Shown here: one piece after another, positions 46,620 through 55,843 of the stretch
How positions within the stretch are numbered: the stretch's first letter is position 1
How the letters are laid out: the number at the start of each line of letters is the position of its first letter
Notes under the pieces: generated by a model
Database searches by the model: none
What the model was told of the DNA's origin: nothing
What the model saw: only the letters and a program-made list of their open reading frames with translations
Program-made: the position numbers and the translations under genes
NCBI RefSeq assembly: GCF_004322775.1
Contig: NZ_CP036403.1
Coordinates: 434,001 to 498,000 of the forward strand
DNA length: 64,000 bases
Direction: 5' to 3'
Source of the DNA: Ornithinimicrobium sufpigmenti
GTDB taxonomy: Bacteria; Actinomycetota; Actinomycetes; Actinomycetales; Dermatophilaceae

Positions 46620-48662
46620 ATGAGCCAAGCAAAACCGCGGCCCCGCACCAGGCCCAGCCCGTGGATGTGGATCTTCCTCTTCCTCGCGCTCGGCATCCTC
46701 TGGTACACGCTGCTCTCGCAGAGCCCCTACACCCGCATCGACACCGCGGACGCGCTGGACCTGCTGCGCGAGGAGAAGGTCGCCTCGGCCACGATCGGCG
46801 TCGACCAGATCGAGATGACCCTCCGGGAGGGGGAGACCTTCGCGGACGAGGAGGAGGGGATCGGGGCCACGGACCAGGTCCAGGCCTACTACGTCGAGGC
46901 CCGTGGCGAGCAGATCACCACGCTGGTCGAGGAGCATGTCCCGGCCGGGGAGTGGACCGACAACGTCTCCCAGCCCAACCTCTTCGTCAGCATCCTGGCC
47001 AACTTCCTGCCGCTGCTCATCATCCTGGGACTGTTCCTCTGGCTGATGATGCGGATGCAGGGCGGCAACCGGGGCGTCATGCAGTTCGGCAAGTCCAAGG
47101 CCAAGCTGGCCACCAAGGACATGCCCAAGGTCACTTTCGCCGACGTCGCGGGGGCGGACGAGGCGGTCGAGGAGCTGCACGAGATCAAGGAGTTCCTCCA
47201 GGAGCCGCGCAAGTTCCTCGAGGTCGGCGCCAAGATCCCCAAGGGTGTGCTGCTCTACGGCCCGCCTGGAACCGGCAAGACCCTGCTGGCGCGTGCGGTC
47301 GCCGGTGAGGCGGGCGTGCCGTTCTACTCCATCTCCGGCTCCGACTTCGTCGAGATGTTCGTCGGTGTCGGTGCCTCCCGGGTCCGCGACCTGTTCGAGC
47401 AGGCCAAGGAGAACGCCCCCGCGATCATCTTCGTCGACGAGATCGACGCCGTCGGCCGCCACCGCGGCGCCGGCCTCGGCGGCGGGCACGACGAGCGCGA
47501 GCAGACCCTGAACCAGCTGCTCGTGGAGATGGACGGCTTCGACGTCAAGACCAACGTCATCCTCATCGCCGCCACCAACCGTCCCGACATCCTCGACCCG
47601 GCGCTGCTGCGCCCCGGCCGCTTCGACCGGCAGATCGCCGTCGAGGCCCCCGACATGCTCGGTCGTCTGCACATCCTGCAGGTGCACGGCCAGGGCAAGC
47701 CCCTGGCTCCTGACGTCGACCTCATGGCGATCGCGCGGCGCACCCCCGGCTTCTCCGGTGCCGACCTGGCCAATGTGCTCAACGAGGCGGCGCTGCTGGC
47801 CGCCCGCCAGAACGAGAAGATCATCGACGACCACGACCTGGACGAGGCGATCGACCGGGTGATGGCCGGCCCGCAGAAGCGGACCCGCGTGATGAGCGCC
47901 AAGGAGCGCAAGATCACCGCCTACCACGAGGGCGGGCACGCGCTGGTCGCGGCGGCGATGAACCACACCGACCCCGTGAGCAAGGTGACGATCCTGCCGC
48001 GCGGACGTGCGCTGGGCTACACCATGGTGCTGCCGGCGGACGACAAGTACTCGACCACCCGCAACGAGCTGCTCGACCAGCTCGCCTACGCCCTCGGTGG
48101 CCGGGTGGCCGAGGAGATGGTCTTCCACGACCCGACCACCGGCGCCGCCAACGACATCGAGAAGGCCACCAGCCTGGCCCGCAAGATGGTCACCCAGTTC
48201 GGGATGTCCGAGCGGATCGGCGCGGTCAAGCTGGGCTCCGGCTCCTCGGAGGTCTTCCTGGGCCGCGACATGGGCCACGAGCGGGACTACTCCGAGAACC
48301 TCGCCGGGGTCGTCGACCAGGAGGTGCGACGCCTCATCGAGGCCGCGCATGACGAGGCCTGGCACGCGCTCAACGACAACCGGCACCTCCTGGACAAGCT
48401 GGTGCTGGACCTGCTCGAGCACGAGACGCTCAACGCCGCCGCCCTGGCCGAGCTGTTCAAGGAGGTCCGCCGCCGTCCGGAGCGTCCGGTCTGGCTGTCC
48501 TCCGACGCCCGTGGCGTCCACGACGACGGGCCGGTGCTCACCGAGTCCGAACGCCGGGCGATGGCCAACGGTCACGACCCGATGGCGAGCGACGGCAAGG
48601 AGCACCCGCCGGTCGAGGTGATCCAGGTCCCGGACGGTGGTCATGTCGACCCCGGGAACTGA
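46620..48662 (+). CDS. ftsH: ATP-dependent zinc metalloprotease FtsH
   Basis: A 680-residue membrane protease that degrades misfolded membrane proteins and selected regulators. Two membrane segments (about residues 15-32 and 122-143) flank an external domain. The AAA+ module has [27 protein letters not shown] and [20 protein letters not shown], and the zinc site is [10 protein letters not shown] near residue 436. Relative to many FtsH proteins the C-terminal tail is short and acidic. ATG at 46620 is the only in-frame start after a stop at 46596. It overlaps folE by 20 bases, linking proteolysis and folate genes as in mycobacteria. Confidence 0.97.
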   Translation: MSQAKPRPRTRPSPWMWIFLFLALGILWYTLLSQSPYTRIDTADALDLLREEKVASATIGVDQIEMTLREGETFADEEEGIGATDQVQAYYVEARGEQITTLVEEHVPAGEWTDNVSQPNLFVSILANFLPLLIILGLFLWLMMRMQGGNRGVMQFGKSKAKLATKDMPKVTFADVAGADEAVEELHEIKEFLQEPRKFLEVGAKIPKGVLLYGPPGTGKTLLARAVAGEAGVPFYSISGSDFVEMFVGVGASRVRDLFEQAKENAPAIIFVDEIDAVGRHRGAGLGGGHDEREQTLNQLLVEMDGFDVKTNVILIAATNRPDILDPALLRPGRFDRQIAVEAPDMLGRLHILQVHGQGKPLAPDVDLMAIARRTPGFSGADLANVLNEAALLAARQNEKIIDDHDLDEAIDRVMAGPQKRTRVMSAKERKITAYHEGGHALVAAAMNHTDPVSKVTILPRGRALGYTMVLPADDKYSTTRNELLDQLAYALGGRVAEEMVFHDPTTGAANDIEKATSLARKMVTQFGMSERIGAVKLGSGSSEVFLGRDMGHERDYSENLAGVVDQEVRRLIEAAHDEAWHALNDNRHLLDKLVLDLLEHETLNAAALAELFKEVRRRPERPVWLSSDARGVHDDGPVLTESERRAMANGHDPMASDGKEHPPVEVIQVPDGGHVDPGN

Positions 48663-49260
48663 GCCCGACCCGGCGACCGCCGCGGCGCCCCAGGTCGACC
48701 AGGCGCGGATCGCGGCCGCCGTGCGCGAGATCCTCGAGGCGATCGGCGAGGACCCGCAACGGGACGGCCTGCTCGACACGCCCGCGCGGGTGGCGCGGTC
48801 CTACGCCGAGATCTTCGGCGGCCTGCACCAGCATCCGCGTGAGGTGCTGGGCACCACCTTCGACGTCGACCACAACGAGATGGTCCTCGTGCGCGACATC
48901 GAGCTCTACAGCGTCTGCGAGCACCACCTGCTGCCCTTCCACGGGGTCGCCCACCTGGCCTACATCCCGGCCAGGGACGGCCGGGTCGCGGGTCTGTCCA
49001 AGATGGCGAGGCTCGTCGACGTCTTCGCCCGGCGCCCTCAGGTGCAGGAGCGGCTGACCACCGAGATCGCCGACGCACTGGAGGAGCATCTTGCGCCACG
49101 CGGGGTGCTGGTGGTGGTCGAGGCCGAGCACCTGTGCATGTCGATGCGCGGCATCCGCCGGCCGGGGGCGCGCACCGTGACCTCGACCGTGCGCGGTCAG
49201 CTGCGCAATCCCGCCACCCGCGCCGAGGCGATGAGCCTGGTCACGGGCGGGCGGTCGTGA
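48643..49260 (+). CDS. folE: GTP cyclohydrolase I
   Basis: A 205-residue enzyme for the first step of folate synthesis, GTP to dihydroneopterin triphosphate. Zinc ligands and active site are in [13 protein letters not shown] and [16 protein letters not shown], with [20 protein letters not shown] between. ATG at 48643 lies within the ftsH end; an alternative GTG at 48637 adds two residues. The stop overlaps the folP start. The order folE-folP-folB/folK is the usual actinobacterial operon. Confidence 0.96.
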   Translation: MSTPGTEPDPATAAAPQVDQARIAAAVREILEAIGEDPQRDGLLDTPARVARSYAEIFGGLHQHPREVLGTTFDVDHNEMVLVRDIELYSVCEHHLLPFHGVAHLAYIPARDGRVAGLSKMARLVDVFARRPQVQERLTTEIADALEEHLAPRGVLVVVEAEHLCMSMRGIRRPGARTVTSTVRGQLRNPATRAEAMSLVTGGRS

Positions 49261-50201
49261 CGAGCGGCCCCGGCGCGGTCACCCGGCTCATGGGGGTGCT
49301 CAACGTCACTCCCGACAGCTTCAGCGACGGCGGGCGGTGGCTCGACACCGACGCCGCGGTCGCCCACGGGCGCCGGCTCGCGGAGCAGGGCGCCGACCTC
49401 GTGGACGTGGGCGGGGAGTCGACCCGGCCCGGCAGCGTCCGCCCCAGCGTGCAGGAGGAGCTGGACCGGGTCCTCCCCGTCGTCCGCGCCCTGGCCGCCG
49501 ACGGGCTGGTGGTCTCCGTCGACACCATGCGTGCGGAGGTCGCCCGCGCCTGCGTGGACGCCGGCGCCGCCCTCGTCAACGACGTCTCCGGAGGGCTCGC
49601 CGACGAGGAGATGCCCGCCCTGCTCGCCCGCACCGGGGTGCCGTTCGTGGTGATGCACTGGCGCGGGCTGCTCACCGACCCCCACGAGCAGCCGCACTAC
49701 GAGGACGTCGCGGGGGAGGTATGCCGTGAGCTCACCGAGCGGGTCGACGCGCTGGTCGCCGCGGGGGTGGGCCGGGAGCAGCTCATCCTGGACCCGGGCT
49801 TCGGTTTCTCCAAGGACGCCGCCCACAACTGGGAGCTGCTGGCCGGGCTCGACCGGGTGATCGACCTGGGGCTTCCGGTCCTCTTCGGCACCTCCCGCAA
49901 GCGCTTCCTCGGCCGCCTGCCGGTCCGGCCCGGTGCGGAGGCGGACCTGCGGGCCGAGCCGAGCCCGCCCACCGACCGCGACGTCGCGACCGCGGCCACC
50001 AGCCTCCTGGCCGCACAGGCAGGCTGCTGGGCGGTCCGGGTGCACGACGTCCCCGCGAGCAGGGACGCGCTCGCGGTGTGGGAGATGACCCAGCGTCACC
50101 GGGCGGCGACCACCCCCGGAGGGGGTCGGCACCGCGCTCCGGCCATGGCGGAGCAGGGGGAGCAGGAAAACCAGGAGGTGCACCGTGGCGCACCGCGCTG
50201 A
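49257..50201 (+). CDS. folP: Dihydropteroate synthase
   Basis: A 314-residue enzyme that joins p-aminobenzoate to the pterin and is the sulfonamide target. [15 protein letters not shown] and [11 protein letters not shown] form the substrate loops, DPGFGFSK and GTSRKRFLG bind the pterin, and RVHDV is the C-terminal anchor. The C-terminus has an extra tail rich in Gly/Arg/Gln (about 35 residues) that is not part of the barrel. GTG at 49257 overlaps the folE stop. The next gene starts 17 bases before its end. Confidence 0.95.
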   Translation: MTSGPGAVTRLMGVLNVTPDSFSDGGRWLDTDAAVAHGRRLAEQGADLVDVGGESTRPGSVRPSVQEELDRVLPVVRALAADGLVVSVDTMRAEVARACVDAGAALVNDVSGGLADEEMPALLARTGVPFVVMHWRGLLTDPHEQPHYEDVAGEVCRELTERVDALVAAGVGREQLILDPGFGFSKDAAHNWELLAGLDRVIDLGLPVLFGTSRKRFLGRLPVRPGAEADLRAEPSPPTDRDVATAATSLLAAQAGCWAVRVHDVPASRDALAVWEMTQRHRAATTPGGGRHRAPAMAEQGEQENQEVHRGAPR

Positions 50202-51087
50202 CGTCATCCGGCTCACCGGCGTCCGGGCCCGCGGCTTCCACGGCGTCTTCGCCCACGAGCGGCGCGACGGGCAGGACTTCGTCGTCGACGTCGCCATGTC
50301 GGTCGACCTCTCCCGGGCGGGGGCCAGCGACGACCTGCGGCACACCGTCCACTACGGCGAGGTCGCGGCCGACGTCGTGGCGGTCGTCGAGGGGGAGCCC
50401 TACGACCTCGTCGAGAGCGTCGCGGAGCGCATCGCGGCTGTCGTCCTGGCCCGTCCGCTCGTCGAGACCGTCGAGGTGACCGTGCACAAGCCGCAGGCGC
50501 CGGTGGGTGTGCCGTTCGGCGACGTCGAGGTGGTGGTCCGCCGCACCAAGGACGTGCCGGTCGTCATCGCCCTGGGGGCCAACCTCGAGCGGGACGGCGA
50601 GGCGCCGGGCGGCACGCTGCGGCAGGCCGTGCGGCACCTGCACCGCACCCGCGGCCTGCGCGCCGTGCGCGTCTCCCGGCTCTACGTCACCGCCCCGGTC
50701 GGCGGCGACCTCGTCGAGGGCCAGCCGGACTACGTCAACGCCGTGGCCGTGGCCCGCACCAGCCTCGCGCCGGCCAGCCTGCTGGCCCGGCTGCACCGGA
50801 TCGAGGCCGACCACGGCCGCACCCGCGAGGTGCGCTGGGGCGCCCGCACGCTCGACCTCGACCTCGTCCAGTACGGCGACCCGCGCCACGACAACGACCT
50901 GCGCTCCACCGACCCCGAGCTCCTGCTGCCGCACCCCCGTGCGCACGAGCGGGCCTTCGTCCTTGTCCCGTGGCTCGACGTCGACCCGGAGGCGACCCTG
51001 CGCACCGGCGACGACGTGACGGCGGTGGCGGACCTCATACCCCTCCTGCAGGACCAGGCCGTGCACGAGCTGGAGGGGCAGCGGTGA
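50185..51087 (+). CDS. folBK: Fused dihydroneopterin aldolase and HPPK (FolB-FolK)
   Basis: A 300-residue two-domain protein. Residues 1-118 are FolB: RLTGVRARGFHGVFAHERRD, VHYGEV, and VTVHKPQAP. Residues 124-300 are FolK: VVIALGANLERDG, RVSRLYVTAPVGG, RTREVRWGARTLDLDLV and LPHPRAHERAFVL. It performs two consecutive steps, making and activating hydroxymethyl-dihydropterin for FolP. In M. tuberculosis these are separate genes. GTG at 50185 follows AGGAGG. It overlaps folP and the DUF3180 gene. Confidence 0.94.
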   Translation: MAHRADVIRLTGVRARGFHGVFAHERRDGQDFVVDVAMSVDLSRAGASDDLRHTVHYGEVAADVVAVVEGEPYDLVESVAERIAAVVLARPLVETVEVTVHKPQAPVGVPFGDVEVVVRRTKDVPVVIALGANLERDGEAPGGTLRQAVRHLHRTRGLRAVRVSRLYVTAPVGGDLVEGQPDYVNAVAVARTSLAPASLLARLHRIEADHGRTREVRWGARTLDLDLVQYGDPRHDNDLRSTDPELLLPHPRAHERAFVLVPWLDVDPEATLRTGDDVTAVADLIPLLQDQAVHELEGQR

Positions 51088-51581
51088 ATCCGGCCCAAGG
51101 AGTGCGCCCCGCCAGCGGGGTCATCGTCGCCGTGCTGTCGGCGATGGCGTGCTGGCTCCTGCTGCAGGTGATGCGCTCCCTCGGCGGGGCCTACCCGGTC
51201 ATCACCTGGATGGGGCTGGTCCCCCTGGTGGCCCTGACCGGGCTGGTGCTGGTGATGTCCTGGCAGATCCGGCGCTACGTGCGCGGCAAGGGCAGCCTGC
51301 GCCCCAGCCCGCAGCGGGGCCGCGGGACCCTCGTGGGCGCGCAGGCCGCCGCGCTCGGCGGGGCGGCCCTGCTCGGCTGGTATGCGGCCAACGCCCTGGT
51401 CCACCTGCCCGACGCCGACGTCTCCAGCCAGCGGGACCACCTCGTCTGGGCCCTCGTGCACGCCGGCGCGGCCCTGGCGCTCTCGATCGCCGGGTACGTC
51501 GGCCAGGCCTGGTGCCGGATCCCGCCGGGCGAGGACGACGACGGCGACGGCGCACCCGAGGGCGATCTGGCCTACGGCTGA
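51084..51581 (+). CDS. DUF3180 membrane protein
   Basis: A 165-residue protein with four predicted membrane segments (near residues 10-30, 37-57, 82-102 and 122-142) and an acidic C-terminus. It always follows folK in actinobacteria (Rv3605c), so its presence supports the order, but its function is not known. GTG at 51084 overlaps the folB/folK stop (GTGA). The 3' end overlaps the convergent VOC gene by ten bases. Confidence 0.88.
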   Translation: MNPAQGVRPASGVIVAVLSAMACWLLLQVMRSLGGAYPVITWMGLVPLVALTGLVLVMSWQIRRYVRGKGSLRPSPQRGRGTLVGAQAAALGGAALLGWYAANALVHLPDADVSSQRDHLVWALVHAGAALALSIAGYVGQAWCRIPPGEDDDGDGAPEGDLAYG

Positions 51582-51982
51582 CCCGTCGGCTGGCAGAACC
51601 GCAGCACGTTGCCGAACGGATCGGTCAGCTCCAGGGTCGGCCCACCGGGTGCGTCGGGGTCGAGGCCGGGGCGCAGCCGCGGGTGCGGCCGGGAACGAAG
51701 CTCGGCCAGGAGGCCCGTCACGTCGCGCACGGGGATCCACACGACCGTCCCGGGTGTCCCGTCGCCGTGGTGCTCGGACAGGTCCAGGACCGTCCCGCCA
51801 CGGGCGAGCCGCAGGTAGAGGGGGAGGCCGTCGGCGAAGCGGTGCTCCCACTGCACCTGGAAACCGAGGTGGTCGACGTAGAACTCCCGGGCCAGGGCCT
51901 CGTCGAAGATGCGCAGCACCGGGACGGCCGCCCCGGAGCCGGAGGCGCCGGGGTCGCGTCCGGTGTCCGCGTCGGATCGCAT
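51572..51982 (-). CDS. Glyoxalase/bleomycin-resistance-like VOC protein
   Basis: A 136-residue small VOC protein. VPVLRIFDEALAREFYVDHL and GFQVQWEHRF open the first beta-alpha-beta unit and LELTDPFGNVLRFCQP closes the second, the pattern of bleomycin-resistance/glyoxalase-superfamily proteins that bind hydrophobic compounds. The metal ligands of true glyoxalase I are not evident, and a binding rather than enzymatic role is possible. ATG at 51982 gives the usual start. It faces DUF3180 and is divergent from the methyltransferase at 52100. Confidence 0.83.
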   Translation of the reverse strand: MRSDADTGRDPGASGSGAAVPVLRIFDEALAREFYVDHLGFQVQWEHRFADGLPLYLRLARGGTVLDLSEHHGDGTPGTVVWIPVRDVTGLLAELRSRPHPRLRPGLDPDAPGGPTLELTDPFGNVLRFCQPTGQP

Positions 51983-52099
51983 GCGGTCATCGTCCCGCCC
52001 GGACGGCGCCGTCCGCAACCGGTGCGTCAGCGGCTCTTGACGGGCGTCGGGCCCCGCTGCTCGGTGGGCAGCTGACGGCGCACCCCTTAGAGTGCCCGG

Positions 52100-52762
52100 A
52101 TGAACGACCAGCCCTATCGCGCCCCGGTCGAGCCAGCTCCGGGTGCCCTGCCCACCTCGTACTGGCCCGGTCTGGAGGACCATGAGCACTCGCGGTGGTA
52201 CACCGAGCGGTTCCGCACGATGGCGCGCCACGGCGAGGACCTGCAGGGGGAGTCGCGGCTGGTCGACACGCTCGCCCCGCGCCGGGCGCGCCTCCTCGAC
52301 GCCGGCTGCGGTCCCGGACGGCACGGCGGCCACCTGGCCCGGCTGGGCCACCAGGTCGTCGGGGTGGACATCGACCCGCTCCTGGTCGAGGCCGCCCGCG
52401 AGGACCACCCGGACGCCACCTGGCTGGTCGGTGACCTGGCCAGCCTGGACCTCGCCGCGCAGGGGGAGGGCGAGCCGTTCGACGGGGTGCTGGTCGCCGG
52501 CAACGTGATGGACTTCATCGGGGAGGGCTACCGGGCGGCGGCGGTCGGGCGCCTCGCCGCCCACGTCCGACCGGACGGGTTCATGGTGGTCGGCTGCCGG
52601 GTCGAGCGCGGCTTCACCCCTGACGAGCTGGACGCGGCACTGCCCGGGACGGGGTTGGTGCTGGAGCACCGGTTCGCGACCTGGGATCTTCGGCCGTTCC
52701 AGCCCCACAGCGACTTCTGCGTGAGTATCCTGCGAGCAGGGGACCGCGGCGGCGGACGCTGA
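52100..52762 (+). CDS. Class I SAM-dependent methyltransferase
   Basis: A 220-residue protein with SAM-binding motif I RLLDAGCGPGRHGGHLARLG, motif II VVGVDIDPLLVEAAR, and the acidic loop WLVGDLASLDL. The type resembles small-molecule methyltransferases (Methyltransf_11/25 group). The substrate is unknown. ATG at 52100 follows TAGAGT (52088-52093) by six bases, so it is probably leaderless. A VOC gene follows 36 bases after its stop and may be co-transcribed. Confidence 0.85.
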   Translation: MNDQPYRAPVEPAPGALPTSYWPGLEDHEHSRWYTERFRTMARHGEDLQGESRLVDTLAPRRARLLDAGCGPGRHGGHLARLGHQVVGVDIDPLLVEAAREDHPDATWLVGDLASLDLAAQGEGEPFDGVLVAGNVMDFIGEGYRAAAVGRLAAHVRPDGFMVVGCRVERGFTPDELDAALPGTGLVLEHRFATWDLRPFQPHSDFCVSILRAGDRGGGR

Positions 52763-52798
52763 GCCCGCCCGGGACGCGCCCCTGGCAAGGAGCATGTG

Positions 52799-53569
52799 AT
52801 GAGCGAGCAGCAGCCCGTCCCCGCCCGGCCGGTCGGAGCCCCGGCCTGGGCGGACCTCTCGGTCTCGGACATCGAGCGCAGCAAGGCCTTCTACGCCCGG
52901 GTCCTCGGCTGGGAGTACGAGGGCGGTGACGCAGAGTTCGGGGGCTACGTCAACGCCACGGTCGGCGGCCGGCCCGTCGCCGGGTTGGCGCCGCCCATGG
53001 AGGGCCAGGAGGAGACACCGCATGCCTGGATGGTCTACCTCGCGGTGGAGGACAGTGCAGTCACCCAGGAGCGCATCGCCACGGCGGGTGGCTCCACCAT
53101 CCTGCCGCCGATGCAGGGCGGCGCGTTCGGGACCATGAGCGTCTACGCCGACCCGACCGGTGCCGCCTTCGGCACCTGGGAGCCGGCCGCGCACACCGGT
53201 TTCGGGGTCAGGGACGAGCCCGGGTCGGTCAGCTGGACCGAGGCCATGGTCGGTGACTTCGAGCGGGGCAGGGAGTTCTACACCTCGGTCTTCGGCTGGA
53301 CCTACCAGGACCTGTCCTCCGAGGAGATGAAGTACGCCATCTTCACCACGAGCGGTGGGGAGGACGCGCAGGCCGGCGGCATCGGCGAGGTCGAGGCCGA
53401 GGAGCAGCCCTACTGGTCCGTCGTGTTCCAGGTGGAGAGCACCGACGCAGCGGCGCAGCGGGTCACCGAGGCCGGCGGCGCGGTGACGGTCGAGCCGTTC
53501 GACTTCGAGTACGGCCGGCTGGCGGTCTGCACCGGTCCGGACGGCGAGCTGTTCGCGGTGATCACCTGA
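52799..53569 (+). CDS. Two-domain VOC family protein
   Basis: A 256-residue protein with two VOC units: residues 13-125 (WADLSVSDIERSKAFYARVL, DPTGAAFGTWEPA) and 136-255 (WTEAMVGDFERGREFYTSVF, TGPDGELFAVIT). Tandem glyoxalase-like proteins of this kind are common in actinobacteria; some bind hydroxamate-type ligands or antibiotics, but no function is established. ATG at 52799 follows AAGGAG; a GTG directly before is possible. It ends 67 bases before the convergent nuoD-like gene. Confidence 0.85.
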   Translation: MSEQQPVPARPVGAPAWADLSVSDIERSKAFYARVLGWEYEGGDAEFGGYVNATVGGRPVAGLAPPMEGQEETPHAWMVYLAVEDSAVTQERIATAGGSTILPPMQGGAFGTMSVYADPTGAAFGTWEPAAHTGFGVRDEPGSVSWTEAMVGDFERGREFYTSVFGWTYQDLSSEEMKYAIFTTSGGEDAQAGGIGEVEAEEQPYWSVVFQVESTDAAAQRVTEAGGAVTVEPFDFEYGRLAVCTGPDGELFAVIT

Positions 53570-53636
53570 CCCGGCGCGGCCCGGCCCTGCCCGCCCTGGT
53601 CTGCGGCTGGCCGGATGGGTCGATCCCCAGCCAGGC

Positions 53637-54806
53637 TCAGCGGTCGATGTCCCCGACGACGAAGAACATCGACCCCAGGATCGCCACCATGTCCGCTACG
53701 ACCGTGCCGGGGAGCATCTCCCGCAGCGCCTGGACGTTGTTGAACGACGCGGAGCGCAGCTTGAGCCGGTGCGGTGCCTTCTCCCCCCGGCTCACCAGGA
53801 AGTAGCCGTTGAATCCCAGGGGGTTCTCGGTGGCCAGGTAGTGCTCGCCCTCCGGGACCTTGAGCACCTTGGGCAGCTTGGTGTTGATCGGCCCTGCGCC
53901 GAGATCGCGCAGCCGGGCGGTGCAGGCCCGGGCCAGGTCCAGGCTCACGTCGACCTGCTCGGTGAGGACCTCCAGCCGGGCCAGGCAGTCACCGGCGTCG
54001 CGGGTGACGACCCTGCCAGGTCCGCCCTCGGTGAACAGCTCGCCGTAGGCCAGGTAGGGCGCGTCGCGGCGCAGGTCGACGTCCAGGCCGGATGCGCGCG
54101 CGATCGGGCCGGAGACGCCATACTCCAGGACCTTCTCCAGGGGGAGCACGCCGACCCCGCGGGTGCGGGCGTGCACGATCTCGTTGCCCAGGACGAGGGA
54201 GAGGAGGTCCGGCATGCGGTCGCGCACCTGCTCGACGGCCGCGTCGACACGGTCCAGCCAGCCGTCGGGCAGGTCGTGCAGCAGGCCCCCGATGCGGTTC
54301 GCCATGTAGTGCAGGCGACCGCCGGAGTACTCCTCCATGACGGTCTGGATCTCCTCGCGCTCCCGGAAGGCGTAGAACATCGGGGTGATGGCGCCGAGCT
54401 CGTGCAGGTAGGAGCCCAGGAACATGAGGTGGTTGAGCACCCGGTTGAGCTCAGAGAGCAGCGTGCGCGTCCACGTGGCCCGCTCGGGAACCTCCATGCC
54501 GAGCAGGTGCTCGACGGTCAGCGCGGCCCCCACCTCGTTGCTGAACGCCGAGAGCCAGTCGTGCCGGTTGGTCAGCACCAGGATCTGCCGGTAGTCGCGG
54601 GCCTCGAACAGCTTCTCCGCCCCGCGGTGCATGTACCCGATGACCGGCTCCGCGGCGGTGATCCGCTCGCCGTCCGCGGTGATCCGCAACCGGAGCACGC
54701 CGTGGGTGGCGGGGTGCTGCGGGCCGATGTTGAGTACCATCTCGGTGGTCTGCAGGCCGCCGACGCCGGCGGCGCCGAGGGTGACGTCCAGGTCGCGGGA
54801 GCTCAC
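53637..54806 (-). CDS. Orphan NuoD-like protein (complex I 49-kDa family)
   Basis: A 389-residue homologue of NuoD, the quinone-site subunit of complex I. Family motifs are GPQHPATHG (residues 28-36), [19 protein letters not shown] and [14 protein letters not shown], ending in GDIDR. With an offset of 24, His35 and Arg61 match bovine His59 and Arg85, but Trp84 replaces Tyr108, the residue that contacts the quinone head. No other nuo gene is in view. GTG at 54806 follows TAAGGT (54819-54814), whose first three bases are the stop codon of the methyltransferase gene. The role is uncertain; a variant oxidoreductase subunit is possible. Confidence 0.85.
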   Translation of the reverse strand: MSSRDLDVTLGAAGVGGLQTTEMVLNIGPQHPATHGVLRLRITADGERITAAEPVIGYMHRGAEKLFEARDYRQILVLTNRHDWLSAFSNEVGAALTVEHLLGMEVPERATWTRTLLSELNRVLNHLMFLGSYLHELGAITPMFYAFREREEIQTVMEEYSGGRLHYMANRIGGLLHDLPDGWLDRVDAAVEQVRDRMPDLLSLVLGNEIVHARTRGVGVLPLEKVLEYGVSGPIARASGLDVDLRRDAPYLAYGELFTEGGPGRVVTRDAGDCLARLEVLTEQVDVSLDLARACTARLRDLGAGPINTKLPKVLKVPEGEHYLATENPLGFNGYFLVSRGEKAPHRLKLRSASFNNVQALREMLPGTVVADMVAILGSMFFVVGDIDR

Positions 54807-54816
54807 CTCGCCCACC

Positions 54817-55824
54817 TTAGGCGGGAGAACGTCGACGCGGGGCGAGGAGCCAGCGGAAGTCGCCCAGGCCGCCGCGCGTCGTGAGCGCGGTGAGAGCGGC
54901 GCGCCGGGCCACGGCGGCCAGATACCCCTGCGGGTCGGTGGAGGCGAGGTGGTGGGGCACCGGGTCCGTCGGGTCACCGACGAGCTCGCGCAGCACCGCA
55001 CCCTGCCGGGTGAGGCGGCATGCACCTGCCTCCTGCGCGAGGGAGTCGAACGCCACGTGAGCGGTGAGGTCGCAGCCGCCGTCCGGGACGGGGGCGACCT
55101 CGCGGCCGTCGCGGAAGCCGGTCAGGGTGCCGTGGCGCGGGCGGTCCTCCGCGGTGTGGCCGTAGTCGACGACCACGACCAGGCCGGAGCGGACCCGGGA
55201 CAGCAGGTCGGCGAACGCCCGGTCGCGCGACCGGCCGATCTCCGCCCGCCGCACTTCCGGCGAGAGCCACCGCCGGGCCCAGCCCAGGTCCGGACCGACC
55301 GGTGCCGGTCCGGGGTGCTCGTCACCGTCGACGGTGACGAGCACCGATCGCCAACCCGCCGCTGTCCCTTCCTCCCGCTCCACCACGTGGCAGGGGACGA
55401 CGTCGAGCCACTCGTGCGCCAGCACCAGCGTGTCGTGCAGGTCCTCGAGGGCGTCCGGCAGGGTGGCCCCGCCGGGGGAGACCAGCCACCGGTCGACCTC
55501 GAGGGCCGCCGGAGCCGGCACGACGTCCACCCCGGTCAGGTGCAGGTCCGGGGCGAGGGAGCGCAGCTGCGCGAGCAGCTCGCCCCGCCCGGCCCCCAGG
55601 TCGACGACACGTCGGCAGCCGTACGTGCGGGCCAGCGCCAGCACCGCCTCGGCCAGGATGCGGCCCGCACCCGGCAGGCCCTGCGCCGAGGTCACGAAGT
55701 GCTCGGCCGGGGCGTGGTGGCGATAGAACCCGCCCGGGCCGTAGAGCGAGTCCTGCCACGCCACCTCCCACGGCCGGGCGCCCGCCACGGGGGATGCGTC
55801 CTGGTCCTGCGTCGCGTCGGGCAC
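54817..55824 (-). CDS. MidA/NDUFAF7-type SAM methyltransferase (DUF185)
   Basis: A 335-residue protein. [19 protein letters not shown] matches the family entry, [17 protein letters not shown] is the SAM motif, [13 protein letters not shown] and [20 protein letters not shown] are the DUF185 signature, and [11 protein letters not shown] closes it. The mitochondrial relative NDUFAF7 dimethylates Arg85 of the NuoD homologue NDUFS2. Here the next gene, ten bases on, encodes a NuoD-like protein that keeps this Arg, so methylation of that partner is the natural guess. GTG at 55824 is only 19 bases from the divergent antiporter start. CACCCT (55836-55831) is the likely -10. Confidence 0.88.
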   Translation of the reverse strand: MPDATQDQDASPVAGARPWEVAWQDSLYGPGGFYRHHAPAEHFVTSAQGLPGAGRILAEAVLALARTYGCRRVVDLGAGRGELLAQLRSLAPDLHLTGVDVVPAPAALEVDRWLVSPGGATLPDALEDLHDTLVLAHEWLDVVPCHVVEREEGTAAGWRSVLVTVDGDEHPGPAPVGPDLGWARRWLSPEVRRAEIGRSRDRAFADLLSRVRSGLVVVVDYGHTAEDRPRHGTLTGFRDGREVAPVPDGGCDLTAHVAFDSLAQEAGACRLTRQGAVLRELVGDPTDPVPHHLASTDPQGYLAAVARRAALTALTTRGGLGDFRWLLAPRRRSPA

Positions 55825-55829
55825 GGCAC

Positions 55830-55836
55830 TAGGGTG
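55830..55836. promoter_or_regulatory. Shared divergent -10 element (MidA / antiporter)
   Basis: Rightward TAGGGT (55830-55835) and leftward CACCCT (55836-55831) overlap so that the A2 and T6 of one are the T6 and A2 of the other. Start codons are eight and six bases away, with 19 bases between them. Confidence 0.6.
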
Positions 55837-55843
55837 CCTCACC

